Assembly: GCA_027922465.2 (NCBI GenBank)
Contig: BQMF02000023.1
Span: forward strand, 186,001-250,000
Direction of reading: 5' to 3'
From: Turritopsis dohrnii
Taxonomy: Eukaryota; Cnidaria; Hydrozoa; Anthoathecata; Oceaniidae
DNA: 64,000 nt
Part shown: positions 9,170 through 20,678 of the stretch, piece by piece
How positions within the stretch are numbered: the first letter of the stretch is position 1
How the letters are laid out: every line of letters starts with the position of its first letter
Translations under genes and position numbers: made by a program
Notes under the pieces: model-generated
Seen by the model: only the letters and a program-made list of their open reading frames with translations
Told to the model about the DNA's origin: nothing
The model's database searches: none

Positions 9170-12100
9170 CTAGCATAAAATAATGTCCAACAATTAAAAA
9201 CACCCTTTTTAGCGCCCTTTCCCATACACTCTAAAGCGCCTCCGCCCGACTACGCAGCAAAACAGCAATTAGTACTAACAAGACTGGATCATTATTAGGT
9301 TGCGGTCAATCGTTCCTTGTGAAGGAGTGCACTTCTATAGAAATATACACTCTATTTCAATACAAATGCTCTTCATCGCAGTGGTCTTTTGACGATTTTA
9401 CTCACGGGGCAACGCTCCCAAAAAGTCCCACAAAAGGAAACAATCATTTCCACAAGCTTCTTACCAGCATGGATTGTCTTCGTGTCTCGTTTTCATGCAG
9501 CTGCTTCGTGAGTAACGCTTTTTGTGTCTAAGAGATAATGAAAGAGCTACTTAGCAAAACTACCCTTTTCTCCATATATGGGCAAGGCAAGTAATATGGT
9601 AATACTAGGTCGAGTAACATTTACGAACGGCAGTGACGATTCTTAAGCGAATTGTCCGTTCATAAGTTTAGCTCTTGTGTTTTTTCGAAGCAGGACAAAA
9701 TAAAGTACACATAAAAGTATAGATTAATGAGGAAGACTGGGCACGAAAGTGGATATAGTGAAGTAGAAGTACCCAGTGGACAAATTTGTTGAAAGCCACT
9801 GCGAAGGAGAGCTTATTTTAGTCAAAATGCTCTTTGTTGCAGTGACTTTTTGACGATTCATGCCTACTGGGAATAAACTTCTGGGCTTTCTCGTTAAAGT
9901 TAACGACATTGAAAATGAGTGAACCATTAAACACAAAATGAGTATGTATATACCTTAAGCTCGTCAACATCGTCCCTATAAACAGATTTAAGTGAGAGAT
10001 TAAGTGAAACCACTAAAATTTCGCTAAAAGACATGACATTGTTGTGAGGCAGTGGTCATTTGTCCTTATTATAAATACTATAACAACACTTGATTTCAAG
10101 AGAAAGATAAATAAAGAGATGGAAACCCGAATTTTCTCTACGTGATGTGTCAAGCAAAAAAAGGTTAGATTAGCACTAATTCACATGGGTATCCGGCCAA
10201 TTACCAAATTATCAATTTGATTGATGTGGACCACAACTAGTGCCCAAATTTCTGGTTCCAAAATGACCAAGTGCAAGATTTTTTTTGTCATAACAAGCAA
10301 AGCAGCAGTAAACTTTCCACTTACTCCAAATCTTCTTCGTCATCTTCAATAACGACATCGTCACCCTCCTCCTCCGATAACTAAAAAGCCACGTAAAACA
10401 ATATAAAAGAAAAAAAAAATGAAATCACCTTCATGGTCCAAAGGTGAAAATGAAGAACAACTTACATCTACTTCGTCTTTATCCAATTTAATGGCTTGTT
10501 TGAGTGGCGAGGTTGAAATAACAGATGACTGCACTGGCTTATAGATCTTCTCACTTTCGTCATAAGCAAATGGTAAACATCCACACCCATCTAAATCTGA
10601 GATGAGTTTCTTTATATCCAAGATACGCAGATTGTGGCAACCGTCCATCTATAAGGAAAACAAAGAGAGAAATTTAATGAATGACATCTGACGAATGACG
10701 TTTGGTAAATTTGCTTCTTAAACCCAAGATTAACTACTTCAAAATGAAATAATAAGTTTCATTCTATGAAAAAGACAAACATCTGGAATGCGTGTGTTGG
10801 AGATATCAGCACAAAAAGGGCAAGTGAGGGAAGGGCGGGCAGGTGAGAGAAGGGCGGGCAGGTGAGAGAAGGGCGGGCAGGTGAGAGAAGGGCGGGCAGG
10901 TGAGAGAGGGGCGGGCAAGTGAGAAAGGGGCGGGCAGGTGGAGGCAGTGACTAGGATCCTAATGTGACTTTTCCCAGCCAACCCAAAACAAATACCCATA
11001 CAAGATCTTTATGTGACAATGAACGATAGAGAAATGAAGTGGGAAGTGGCTTGAAACCAGCAAGGAACAAATCTTCGTCAACATAAACATTGATGCCATC
11101 TAAAAAAACATAATTTATTGCTGCTTACTGCATTAACTCATCATGAAAAACTAAACATAACAGGATGATATAAATAATAAACAAAACCAGCATTTTATTT
11201 CACAGATATCGGCCTATTCCCAGTGGGCAAATTTGTTGAACAATCCCTGTGAGGGAGTGCATTTTTACAGAAACATACGCATTATTTCAATAAAAACACC
11301 CTTCATTGCAGTGATTTTTGGACAATTTTGCCCGCAGTGCTGCTACTGCATCCCAAGAGGATACAAAACATCGGACCTTATGATTGTTAGTACAGCTCCA
11401 TAAGCAATGGTGAGCCTCGTTATCATAATATTTATAAAACAAAACAAGCATGTACCATACTTAATTAAAAACGATGAAAGTTGTTATCAGTACTAAATAC
11501 TAACCATCTTTTTCTTCTATCTCTTCTTGGTCAACTGCATCCATTGCATTGAAGAACTCACATATGGACACCCAAACATCAAGCATTGAGCTGTAAGTAA
11601 TCATATCAAGTGAAAGCTATTTCATTAAAGATAATGAACTGTTGAGCTGAGGGTTGCACTATGCTGATGTCAGTAGAAACAGAACAACTGAGAAATGGTC
11701 TGGGAACGAGCAGCTGTTTATCATTAACATTGCACTCAAACAAAGTAAAAAAATGATTGGCTTCCTCGCAGAGATTATCTCATAAGAAAACTGCTGACAC
11801 AGTTTTTTCTCGACCTTATGACCATTATCTTTAACAGTTCACAGTCAAATCGAATCGAATGCATTAAAAAAGAAGGTTCTTGTGAAATATTGTTACATGC
11901 CTCTTTGTCTCAGTGGCTATTTAACCATTTTGATCATGTTCAATTGAATTGGATTGAATTTTAGAATAACTTATAATGAAAATATGTATAAAAGTCTTTG
12001 GTGATTCATGCAAAAATTTAAAAATTTAACACAAATATGTCATTGCAGCTGCTACTGCTATTGCACACAAAAATGTTATCATGTGATATCTCTTGAAGTA

Positions 12101-15100
12101 AGACGAAGTTAGACTGATGAAGCTATAATGACTAAAGGATTTTTTAATGTGCATAACTCATGTAATGGACATCACAATCTTAACTGTTTTAAAGGCATAA
12201 GAAGCTTCAGTCTGTTTAATTACATTTGTAATGACAAAAACAATCTTTTATGTTCTCCAAAACAAAGTTTATTTAAAAATAAAGACTGACTTTTCTTTTC
12301 TTAGCCATAATATTGCATTAATTCTGTAGCTTTTGTTGATATTTAGACATGATCACAATTGTATTTGAAATTTCACACAGTCCTACAACTATTTTTGTGT
12401 TATATATGTGTTACATTTCTTCATTTAAAAATAATTGTGAGTCAATTGGCAAGAATAAAATTTTCTTTTAAATTTTTTTGAGAAAATGGATGAAATTATG
12501 CAGATTTACCTAACCGACGATTGCTGTATAAGCTTAGGATGATTGACCATCCATCGAAGCATCGTTCGAACAGCAGGAAGGAATTGGTCCTGTAGAGTCA
12601 AACCTGAATCACAACAATAGCAATAAGCATGTATAGCACAGTGTCGCCACTCAACAAAAAAATAAACAGGTAAACCAAGTGACTCACTGTTATTGTCAGG
12701 TATCAACTTAGTGCAGTGTTTACATAATACAGCATACATGTCCATAGCAAAAATAAGTGCGAAATCTAAAGCGGTGCCATAATGCACTTCCTCGTGCCCT
12801 AAAATAATAATGTCCGTTTGAACAAATCAAAGGAAAATAATTCATTGAAACATTCAAAGAAATCGAAATGTGAATATTTCCAGAAAGCAATCTACACTTT
12901 ATGGACAGCTATCTGCTGGTCTCTGGAAGGGATTTTCAATACAGAATGATCACAAAAAGACAAATTTTTTAAAGATTTTTATAATTAGCACCAAACAATT
13001 GGTAGATGTAGATCATACCCGGGGTCAACATACCTTGTTTATCTATCAGATGGTGAATCATGAAGATATTCACAGCCATGTACTTCAGTAAGTTGTCCTG
13101 TTTAACACTAGATGCTTTTGGGAAATCAAGCAAAGTTGTCAAGTCAGACAAAGCCTCTTCGTGAATTACAGTAAAATCTTCTAGCCTAAAAGTTAGTAAA
13201 AAACCAATCTAGTAACATTACTGAAAAAACAATTTGAACATCACACACTGTGTTGTAACGCTTATTTTTCTGCATGATTCCTCTCAAACTTAGCAAACTT
13301 AACTTTTCTACTAAAGTCACGCATTTAGGTTACATCATTTCCTAGCTTCCTCACATTTATAAAGTTTTTTTTCCATTACACTTTCAAAACAATACATAGA
13401 ATTTGTAATTTCAAAATGTTTTTGGACACACATGGAAAAAAATTGCAATTGAATTCTTGTTTTTTTTTTTTAATTCGTTGAACATGAACATTGATAAATC
13501 GTAATGAATGTAAATCCACTTACCCAACATTTGTATACAACTTGCAGTGAATGAATAAAAAATGTATAATGAAACCGCGATTCACCTGAAATTTTCGAAA
13601 CAGAGAGACATGACTAAGCTACTTTGAAAAACGTATCAAAATCCTGTTTTTTTAACCAACAAAACGGAATTTTTATTATAGAAATTTATCAACATACTGG
13701 CAGTGTATTGTAAGTTTTATTTTCACATTCCTAATATCATTTTCTATAGTCTTTCTTCATAGGCATTCATTTCGTTTCAAGCATCATAGCCAGATCATTC
13801 ATTTAATGATTACTTAGAACCTTCAGATTTTCCACTGCTTAACTTGATAAAGCCTTAACGTAACATAATATAATGCAACTTCTTTGAGTAGAAACAATTT
13901 TGGAATTGGTGCTAATTAGAACAAGGAAAACCATTGTCACAGAAACTGGAAAAACTATGAAGTAGTTATCCAGGACACAACATATAAAAATAAAGCATGA
14001 AAACATTTTTTTGCTGATCAAGATTATATATTCCTCTTAACTACTGAGCCACTTCAGGGTATCATTGTTACAGTTATATAATCAGGAGCATTCTCAATGT
14101 CTTGCAAACCTTCCTAAAATGTACTTGCCTTTTTAAGTGTTACTTTATCATGTTTCTCTTTAACCACGCCCCTCGTTGACTCCATAGGCGGTAGATTGGG
14201 AGTCAAATCAACAATTTCTCCGGTATCAGTTAGTATGACTTTAAACATACAACCATGTCGATAGAAAATCCATACTTCGTCCCTAGAAGAAAGACTTGTT
14301 TTAAAAAGTGAAGGAAAGAAATCAAATTTTTGTGTAAAACAAAATGAATTACATAGGTCATACAAGATATTATTAGGACTCAATAATTGGTCCTTTGAAA
14401 AATTAAAATACAAAAATATCTGTTTGTGTTGGCGTAAGAACCGTACAAACTTGTTAGCATGACAAACAGTCACTATCAGGAAGCTCTTAAGCTTACCTCA
14501 AGTGGTCACTGTTACGTTTATCAGCTTTGTGAATATGGTGGCCTGTTGGTGTTCCTCTTACGACATTATTTGGGCTGCCATGACTCTTAATGGTATGGTT
14601 TTTCTTAAAAACACTTGCCTAGAAAGAAATTTGGGATGAAAATTTAATGAACTCAATAATGATAAATATGTTTTGTTTCAAAAGTAAATTTTAGTACCTT
14701 CTTTTTCATTTCTTGAAAAAGAGCTGTTAATCTTTCTTTTGCGGTTAAGATTGGATTGCTAGCCTGTAAACTTCTAGTGTAGTAGTAAATTGCATCAAGC
14801 TTGTGTTTCGTTAGAACAGCGACAACACCTAATTGATTGTATGATTTCCCGTTCTTAGGTGCCAACATCTGAGCCTGTTTATAACAGTCTTGTGCTTTTG
14901 AATAGTTATTCTCGGATTGAAGTTGAGCAATGTATCGTTCCAAGTCTCCAACATAAATAAACAGGAGGTGACAGCTACGTAAAGCCAATTTTACCTGCAT
15001 AGAAGTGCAACAAGTTTAAGAAACGTTTATAAAATGAAACGTATCTGAAAAGAAAAAATCTATTTAAAAAAAGATGATGAAATCAATTACATCCATGCAC

Positions 15101-18100
15101 CAAATGAATAGGGAGATCAAACACGTTTACCTGTCTCTTTTGTGTTAACGTGATTATAAAAGTTGTTTGTTTACAAAAACTTGTAATTAAGCATTCTGAG
15201 TAAATTGGATTAAATGAAAAATCACTAACGTGTATTCAGTATATTTTTACTTCCTTGTCTATTTTGCCAAATGTTGTTTTCATTTCGTTACAACACACTT
15301 TCCCTTATGTCACTGGAAGAACCAGCAGAGGCTGTTGCTGCAGGCCTTATAAAATTCCATTCAAAACTTGGAATTGAACAAAAATCATTTTGACCATTTC
15401 GGCATGTAAGTTAATAAATTGCTGACCTGTGGTAGGCCTCAAAATGGCAATGCCGACCTACATTACAGTAGTGGAAGTTTGGGGCTTCCGAAGGGTGCCG
15501 AGCTGAACAAAAGTAGTTATCTGAATTCAAGGAAAAGCTAAAAAGCATCGCAATATGTACAAAATATAATTCACAATTTGTTGAAAATACCTTCGCCAAA
15601 TCGGTAGAACACTTCGCTAAAGTTAAAATTTTTTCGCCTGTGGTGGTATTTTTTGTGAAGCAACTTTAAAACGATAATTTGAACGCTGGCATCTCCAAAA
15701 AAGGGCGTTATCAAGTATGTTGAATCATGCATGGAAAGACTTATTTCAGAAAGAAAAATATTCAAAGTTTTGTATACTCAGATTTAAAGGCTAGATGACA
15801 CCTCGCTAAAATAGATAAAAAAAATAACTGCATTAATCTCATTTGTTCGTGATAAATTAGAGTCTACCTTTTTTGAGCACTTGGTCATTTGGATTGGATC
15901 ATCTGTGTATTCTTCCAACATAAAATTGCCAGATTCTTGCAATTGAAGGATCAAAGAATCAAGAAATTGCACACCGTTTTGTAAGAAATTCCAATACTGT
16001 TTGCCAATTTCTTGAATAGTTGTTATTGGAACGTTTTTGCTGTTAAGAAATTCCCTGAGAAGAACATCAAAGACATAGAAGAAAAAAACTTCGAAGGCGT
16101 CCACCTGAATAGCTTAACAAAAATCAGGACCAAATTGGAGGGCAAAACATCAAAACAATCTTAACATGTATCGTATTTGTACTTGTACGTAATGTACTTG
16201 TATTCAAACTGAAGATATCACTAAAAAGATGCAATTGGAGCATTCCTAAACAAGATGTCCTGACATGGATTTCTGCAAAATCAGCCCAAGCATGAAAACT
16301 GAAAGATTTTATGACATTCTTGAAATTCGCAAAAAAAGTTTGAAGATCTTTAAATATCTATATATACCAATACGCAGGGTGCATTGTGAAAGCATAACTG
16401 ACACAACAAGAAACTTACAGTTCAAGATAATTATAAGTTTCTTCTATCTATGAAATTTCCTTTTTTTGCTCAACATCAGATATGTATATCTATCACTTAA
16501 AGAAACTTTTGGAAATAAGAAAAAAGAAAAAGAAAAAACAAAGCAGGTTTTAATGTATTTCTTGCTTTGGCAGAAATCTAAAAACTACCATCATCTCTGA
16601 AAAGAACATTTCTTTCTTATTTCTTTAACAACTTCCAATAATGGGGTGGTTATGTACATGCAAAATTAAAATGACTTTACCTAAATGGAAGAATAATGTT
16701 GTGAAATGCTGATTTCCACAAGGCATTCTCGAAGTCGTAACTAAATGCAAAGTCTTGATACTGCACAATCAACTCTCCATATTTCTGTTGGATATGTTCA
16801 GAAGTTTGAATCATCAAATTAACGGATTCTGAAGAGTTGAAACCTCCATCCAGCAGTTTGTTCAACTGTGTAACTTTGGTATTAATATCTTGTTGATACA
16901 TCTGTATCTGGTGTTTCTTAGAATTGGTTGGACTATCATCTACATTAGAAACACAAATTCAAACTCTTCCCAATGGGCAAAATCAACAAAAAGTCACTGC
17001 AACGGAGAGCAATTTTATTGAAATTGTGTGTATATTTCTATAGAAATGCACTCCTTCACAGAGATTTTTTAAATGACATTATTAAATTAAGTAAATTAGT
17101 GGTATAAACACAAATTCAAACTCTTTGTCTGAATGTCAAGATACCTTGATGAAAAAAGTTATATGCTGTAGTGCTTGTGAATTTGAAAAATCAAATCCTT
17201 AAGAAAACAAGCAAACAATATCAAAACTAAACATCGGAAATCTTTAAATTAGAACAATGACTTACCTGCTGAGAAATGAACAGATTTTGGTTGGATGTGC
17301 CTCTGATAATCACTATCCTTGGATGCATCCATATGATTTGATGTTGGCAGTGTAATAAGGCCGCCTTGAGCTGTATTTTTATTTGCAACAAGATCCAAGT
17401 CATTTCCTTTGTGCTGAGAATTTCTAGACATTATTCGATCTTTCTTTGGTGATCGTTTCGCAAGTTTAGTCTGTTTATCACGGTTTCTATCTTGTTTTTG
17501 TTTTCTTGTGTTTTTGTGTCTTTGATTATTCACTTGGGGTGTTTGTTGTTCCAATTCTTTGTTTTCATTCAAAATGGAAAGAATACTACTCATTTGGTGG
17601 GATGAAGTTTTCTTGAGCTGAGAATGGTTGCCTCTTACTGATTTGTCATTTAGCTTAATATGGTCTTCAGGGACACACGTCGAATTCATGGATGAATTTT
17701 GGATTTCCCTGTCAGTCTTAATTCCAATTTGATCAGAATCCGCAGAAATTTTCCTACTAGGAACGGACTCTACTGAGCTGCTGTTCCTGGATAAAGAACT
17801 TTTAGAGGAGTCACGGTCAATTTCACTTTGTAAAGCATTACTCAAATCAACAAGAAAGCTATGAGATGGTTTTATGTCAGAGCCATCATCATTACGTGTA
17901 GGGTTATCAACTTCATTGAATAATTCGTTTTTATGGACTTTCTTGGTGAACATTGCATTAATCTCTTTGTCACTGACTTCGACTTTTTCAGTGGCTGCGA
18001 CTTTTTCAATTTGTATCTTTTCATTCACAGACATTTTATCTTGTTCAAACAAATCCTCAATAACGTCAGATTCAGCATCAGAGTCGAGCACTGAATGTTC

Positions 18101-18958
18101 CGAAACATGCTCGTCAGTCACTTCAATCGGAGAAGGAACTAAAAATTTGTCATCAATCGTTTTCTCTTCTTCTGGCAATTTGACACATAAATTACTCTGC
18201 AGCTGAGGACTACCCATTTTGTTATGTTGTTCGTTGCAATCAGCAATTTGCTCTGTAGTGGAAGTACAAGGGCATTCAAGAATGGCAAGACCTTGTATTT
18301 TTCTTCGCATGGTCTCTGAATAAGTTTCTGTTTTAATTTCATCAAAGTCATGGGCAATACAGCTTTGCATTATATCATCTCCCTTCTGGGATGAGCAACC
18401 ATTTTTCATTTCATTATTCACTCCTGTATTGGATTGGGAAATGATATCTTCATTATTATGACCTTTTTCTATGAAATGGAGAGTGTCCACACAAAGTTCA
18501 TTGTCAACACTAGACACAGTCAATTCATCATCCCAGTCCTCTTTTGGATTTTGCTGCTGAAGGTCATCTTGCATATCTCTCTTGTAGTTTTTGCTACCCT
18601 TCCTACGTCTATTTGAACTATTGTTGTTATTTTTAACGCTGTTTCTTCGACTGGAAACATTAGGTTGGCCGTCCCTATCATTCTGTGTATGGTGAAATTT
18701 CTTTGTTGATGATCGTCTTTGGTTGTTAGTGAAATCATTATCATTCCTCGAATCACCCCTTGTTACTTTCTTTGAAGGGGAGTTTTGTTGAAATTTATTC
18801 GGACTTGAAGACTTTGTTTTCGAAGACAAATCATTATCTGCAATGACAGGGTTTCTCTTTTTTACTTGGTATGTTTCATATCCAGCCTTGATTCTCCTTA
18901 CTCTGGGCTCCTTTGGTTTGCTTGGGGTATCAGTTGAGTCTTTTGAGCCTTCTTCCAT
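5566..18958 (-). CDS. SMG6: SMG6 / EST1A, endonuclease of nonsense-mediated mRNA decay
   Basis: SMG6 cuts mRNAs carrying premature stop codons; it is recruited by UPF1 and the exon junction complex. I rebuilt 21 coding exons: 18958-17266, 16939-16681, 16054-15868, 14994-14698, 14618-14497, 14282-14129, 13585-13524, 13185-13034, 12798-12688, 12603-12510, 11590-11505, 11099-11002, 10648-10466, 10380-10325, 9975-9954, 9527-9465, 9169-9016, 7007-6917, 6847-6724, 6597-6528, 5705-5566. They sum to 4218 nt in one frame, 1405 residues plus stop (human protein about 1419). Order: disordered basic N-terminus (1-564), 14-3-3-like TPR and helical domain (about 590-1100), acidic linker, PIN domain (about 1214-1405). 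All three catalytic aspartates are present (D1237, D1340, D1375). Splice borders are GT-AG except the donor after 14129, which is GC. The start is the first ATG of exon 1; a 5' UTR intron ends at 18985. Confidence 0.97.
6136..6256. mobile_element. copy of the CCCAGTGGGCAAA palindromic MITE
   Basis: Both ends are clear (CCAGTGGACAAATTCG and CGATTTCGCCCACTGG), so this is a full-length copy of about 121 bp. It lies in SMG6 intron 20, between the last two coding exons. Confidence 0.85.
7225..7424. repeat. 21-bp minisatellite, about 9.5 units
   Basis: The unit gttcgaacgacaatagagag plus t is repeated with single-base variants (aacggc, gatcg, aatgac). Because 21 is a multiple of 3, all frames stay open and translate into repeating seven-residue patterns, but the array lies inside SMG6 intron 17 and is not coding. 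Each unit contains the palindrome GTTCGAAC. Confidence 0.95.
7950..8445 (+). pseudogene. candidate nested gene with a single frame change, in SMG6 intron 17
   Basis: An ATG at 7950 opens a hydrophilic, proline- and lysine-rich frame (MMKLKKKASQ at the start, LLDHYVMDSSQELNVTPTV further on) that stops at 8265-8267. A second frame, open from 8200 to the stop at 8443-8445, continues with gene-like composition (FGAHSFYGLHILARF, then a basic arginine-rich tail). Together they would give about 165 residues if one base were gained or lost between 8200 and 8267. No GT-AG intron with suitable phase joins them. I do not recognise the protein. It may be a decayed gene, a sequencing error, or chance. Confidence 0.3.
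8926..9000. mobile_element. degenerate copy of the CCCAGTGGGCAAA MITE
   Basis: The middle of the family (gcgaaggagtgcaaatatacacac, then ttctccatcgc) is recognisable, but both arms are eroded. It lies close to the donor of the first PIN exon, in intron 17 of SMG6. Confidence 0.55.
9314..9410. mobile_element. copy of the CCCAGTGGGCAAA MITE lacking its left arm
   Basis: Starts at gaaggagtgcacttctatag and keeps the right arm (cgcagtggtcttttgacgat, then ctcacggggc). It sits just downstream (on the minus strand) of the 63-bp SMG6 exon 9465-9527. Confidence 0.75.
9770..9870. mobile_element. copy of the CCCAGTGGGCAAA MITE with a central deletion
   Basis: Both termini are present (CCCAGTGGACAAATTTG and ATGCCTACTGGG), but the central block is shorter than in other copies. 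Located in SMG6 intron 15, between the microexon and the 63-bp exon. Confidence 0.8.
9954..9975 (-). CDS. SMG6: SMG6 exon 15: 22-bp microexon
   Basis: This exon lies between a tttatag acceptor and a gtatat donor. It adds one base to complete a glutamate codon and then encodes DDVDELK, matching the human GGEDDIREL position. Without it the acidic exon (ending in phase 2) and exon 9527-9465 (starting in phase 0) cannot be joined in frame. Its length of 22 nt is therefore required by both phase and homology. Confidence 0.8.
10325..11590 (-). CDS. SMG6: SMG6 exons 11-14: end of helical domain and acidic linker
   Basis: Exon 11590-11505 (SMLDVWVSICEFFNAMDAV) matches the human VDVWSTLADFCNILTAV helix. 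Exon 11099-11002 carries DEDLFLAGFKPL, matching EEDRLLSGFVPL. Exon 10648-10466 is less conserved. Exon 10380-10325 encodes a run of acidic residues (EGDDVVIEDDEED) matching EEEDVVIEDFEED. A human-like segment between the second and third of these exons looks shorter here. Confidence 0.88.
10817..10942. repeat. 19-bp GC-rich minisatellite, about 6.6 units
   Basis: The unit gggcgggcaggtgagagaa is repeated with small changes. It is strikingly G-rich on the plus strand for this AT-rich locus. It lies in the SMG6 intron between exons 11002-11099 and 10466-10648, and contains GT-AG-like steps (cag/gtgaga) in every unit on the plus strand, opposite to SMG6 transcription. Confidence 0.93.
11219..11341. 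mobile_element. full-length copy of the CCCAGTGGGCAAA MITE
   Basis: Left end CCCAGTGGGCAAATTTGTTG, right end gacaattttgcccgcagtg. This is one of the best-preserved left termini in the window. Located in an SMG6 intron. Confidence 0.85.
12510..16939 (-). CDS. SMG6: SMG6 exons 2-10: 14-3-3-like / TPR and helical domain
   Basis: Nine exons encode the phosphopeptide-binding 14-3-3-like fold made of TPR helices. The best-conserved block is in the exon 14994-14698, with APKNGKSYNQLG and SNPILTAKERL, close to the human APKNGRPYNQLA and SNPILTAKESL. The 62-bp exon 13585-13524 (VNRGFIIHFLFIHCKLYTNVG) was placed by its match to the human LNKRFILSFLHAHGKLFTRIG segment and by phase. The exon 14282-14129 ends AAG/gcaagt, a GC donor, and joins the 62-bp exon in phase 0. 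Confidence 0.92.
16970..17075. mobile_element. copy of the CCCAGTGGGCAAA MITE, reverse orientation
   Basis: Begins CCAATGGGCAAAATC and shows the central block in the opposite orientation (ttgtgtgtatatttctatag, gcactccttcacag). The far terminus is eroded. Located in SMG6 intron 1. Confidence 0.75.
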
Positions 18959-18984
18959 TATATCATGTAATGTATTATGTTTCA
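17266..18984 (-). CDS. SMG6: SMG6 exon 1: 5' UTR end and disordered N-terminal region
   Basis: A spliced 5' UTR end (18984-18959, after a pyrimidine-rich acceptor) precedes the ATG at 18958. The exon encodes residues 1-564, almost all polar, with no predicted fold. Early on, a basic aromatic motif (RRIKAGYETYQVKKR, residues about 21-35) sits where animal SMG6 proteins carry their exon-junction-complex-binding motifs; equating the two is inference. Further basic patches (RRRKGSKNYKRD, and a KQ/R-rich block near the exon end) flank a long acidic, serine-rich middle. The large single N-terminal exon contrasts with the small downstream exons. Confidence 0.93.
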
Positions 18985-20185
18985 CTAAAAGAATTATAAT
19001 TAAAATGGTAGTAAGTTCTAAATAAAAGAGTACCAAATCAGTATTAAATTAAAATTAATGAGGCAAAATGAAATATACAGGATGGCCCCTCAAAAAAGGA
19101 GACCTTCATTGACAATCTGCTGTGGGTTCAAAATTATTGTTTTACAAGAGACATTTCACCATAAAAAAAGCTGAAAAATGCCCTTTCTATTCATAATGAT
19201 CTCTTAAAAAGTATATTTTGAGATTTGAGAAAGTACAAAGACTTTTTCAGATGTGCTTTTCAAAATTTTGAAATTTGACGTCAATTAACTGACGAAAGGG
19301 AGTAATTCAAGAATTTCATCAAAAAATTTTCAAAATTGAAAGAAATATAATGCCATTAAAATGTTAGTTTTTTTGACTCAATACTTGTCTCTTCAATTAT
19401 TGCATAAACATTCTTGTCAGTTCAGCCAATGGTAAGGTGGTGTAAGTCATTAGGTAACTATCATAAGTTCAATTAATAGAAAGGGTTAATATCTAAGAAT
19501 TGAACCTCAATTGACTTGTTTTAGCAGCTATCATAAATCTGAAAAAATCTGTCCAGCAAGTGTATCCCCATTCAAGGATTGGGGCACACTATACTTATTG
19601 TAGCATCGCAATTAACAGGCTGTGTGTGCTACTTCTATAATTTCATACTCAACCTCGTTCTAAAAGCTTCTTGCCTCGCTATACCGACATCGTCGTTTCA
19701 TACTCCGTGTAAACTAGCTATAAATTCAAATTCATCTTGCATGCTTTCGATATATTGTTTCTGTTGATATAATGTTACCACATGCTTAATGATTTTAATT
19801 AATTCAGATAACTTATTTTTACAGCCCTCTGTTTTTACGACGGCATTCAGCTTTTGCCATCGTGAAGCTGCCGAAAATCAAATTTATGACCTATTATTTT
19901 GCTTTTATTAGGCTTGGACAGTACCTAGAAGAATTAAATAAGAAAAAACTAATATATTTCTTTTTTTGGAATATATTTTTATCATTCCAACAAGTTTCCA
20001 AAAATTAAAGTTCATTGATTGTCTGATACTGCTGTCTAAGAATTTTTATATATCCTGCTTTCCCAACGAAGTGAAGTGCACATTCCACCTGCATCTTAAA
20101 TTCACAGGATTTTGACTGACGGTGACAGAACATGAGCTCACAACGATAATTTAAAGAAATAACTTAAATTTTGAAAATGTAGAGT
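18985..20185. other. region upstream of SMG6 coding start; no supported gene
   Basis: On the minus strand an intron ends at 18985, so one or more SMG6 5' UTR exons and the promoter should lie to the right, but I cannot place them. A single eroded arm of the CAACCTCG foldback family is visible near 19649-19673 (caacctcgttctaaaagc). No other structure was recognised. Confidence 0.45.
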
Positions 20186-20189
20186 TTTT

Positions 20190-20360
20190 TGTCAAGGGAC
20201 CGAAATATTAATGTCGAGATAGGCGGGTGTAGAGTTAGAAATGTTGGGATAGTGGGGGAAATTTCCATTCAAAAACATCGAATCTGGCAAGACCGAAGAA
20301 ATTATGTCGAGTTAGGCGGGTGTCGAGATAGCAAGAGGTCGAGTTAGCGGGGGGCAACTG
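20190..20360. mobile_element. probable pogo/Tigger-like MITE
   Basis: The right end reads gaggtcgagttagcggggg then gcaactg, followed by TA. The reverse complement starts CAGTTGCCCCCCGCTAACTC, the form typical of pogo/Tigger termini. Related motifs (aggcgggtgtagagttag, gtcgagttaggcgggtg) repeat inside. The left end is unclear. Confidence 0.5.
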
Positions 20361-20678
20361 TACATATCTTTTTTACAGCAAATCCCCAGCAACTTTAAAT
20401 CAATTTTAAATCTTGTAAATTCTTGTTACTGATAACACTATTGATTTATTAAGTATTTAGTTTCTGTTATACCCATATTCTACACCAATATTTTTACTGG
20501 AATAAACCAATCAAGTTTTGGCGTCGTTAATCTATCTTATACTGCAACATTTTTTTTCTTTTTTCGTAATTCAGAGGGCTGTTTTTACAATCTCTTACCA
20601 TTCTGAAACTTCCTAACACTCTCTATCATTTATCAAAAATGAAACTGGTGTTAACAAATTACTTTAATTTATGTAATA

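Noticed and set aside
10739..10999. Proline-rich minus-strand frame (repeated LSPARPSLTCP)
   Set aside because: It is the translation of the 19-bp minisatellite with the adjoining SMG6 exon frame.
17874..18206. 110-codon plus-strand frame opposite SMG6 exon 1
   Set aside because: Serine/leucine-rich antisense shadow of a coding exon.
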